This document shows positions 63,983-64,000 of a stretch of 64,000 nt of DNA, in pieces. The position numbers and the translations under genes are program-made. Origin of the DNA: Nitrospinia bacterium. GTDB lineage: Bacteria > Nitrospinota > Nitrospinia > Nitrospinales > JAJDAT01. Numbering within the stretch: position 1 is the first letter of the stretch; the number at the start of each line of letters is the position of its first letter. Under the pieces are notes generated by a model. That model saw only the letters and a program-made list of their open reading frames with translations. It ran no database searches and was not told where the DNA came from. The stretch covers positions 248,001-312,000 of the forward strand of contig JAJDAT010000014.1 in the NCBI GenBank assembly GCA_029261715.1. Direction: 5' to 3'.

Positions 63983-64000
63983 AATTTAAGGATATCTCTT

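Overview
The window reads as chromosomal DNA of a low-GC, Gram-negative, probably flagellated bacterium. The evidence is a pair of lipoproteins with lipoboxes, a Tat-exported enzyme, fliW next to csrA, FabI/FabZ fatty-acid synthesis, a UPF0182 protein, many TPR proteins and several B12-type radical SAM enzymes. I cannot place it taxonomically from sequence alone. The TPR, radical SAM and UPF0182 mix suggests a Nitrospinota-like or deltaproteobacteria-like lineage, with low confidence. No phage, transposase, integrase, rRNA or CRISPR array is visible.

Layout: 1-2136 is the 3' end of a large repeat-bearing adhesin that is clearly more GC-rich than the rest. 2137-3625 holds a short-chain dehydrogenase flanked by copies of a dispersed CGCAGAG-type repeat, with a pair of palindromic operators upstream. 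3626-7500 carries three GT4 glycosyltransferases and a truncated membrane-protein remnant. 7501-8489 has fliW, csrA and tRNA-Phe. 8766-14369 is a surface-polymer-type cluster: two divergent SGNH-TPR paralogues, a third SGNH protein and a 49-residue DUF5989-like protein. 14585-24596 is mostly housekeeping: fabZ-fabI, hydrolase, a degenerate HD-GYP protein, gpmA, a GT-C enzyme, elbB, a methyltransferase and a radical SAM enzyme.

24600-30860 is an accessory region. It contains a higBA toxin-antitoxin pair whose toxin appears to start at AUU, a two-gene operon of a PIN-like nuclease plus an 802-residue all-helical protein that I do not recognise, and a membrane protein with an apparently inactivated M41 (FtsH-type) peptidase domain. 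A 15-nt direct repeat flanks the PIN operon and related hairpins sit at both ends of the region. This is the best candidate for an undescribed, possibly defensive, system.

30897-41609 is a glycosylation cluster built from fusions: GT2, a radical SAM-TPR-GT2 protein, GT4-TPR, GT-C-TPR and a TMTC-like GT-C-TPR protein. Two of these share the same C-terminal TPR module. 41606-48238 has a small disordered protein, bifunctional aroDE, an aldolase/dehydrogenase fusion, a GT39-like enzyme and a Tat-exported intradiol dioxygenase-like protein. 48334-54047 has a quinone-oxidoreductase-like gene and a compact purS-purQ-purL-purF operon. 54108-63982 has UPF0182, a thioredoxin-like protein, a MidA-like methyltransferase, a TPR protein, a radical SAM enzyme with an altered cysteine motif, an FGE-like lipoprotein lacking the catalytic cysteines, and a TPR lipoprotein.

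A second theme runs through the intergenic DNA. At least four copies (perhaps six) of an element made of a variable hairpin followed by a conserved A/T-rich tail lie between genes. All positions and motifs here were read by eye; family names rest on remembered motifs, not searches.
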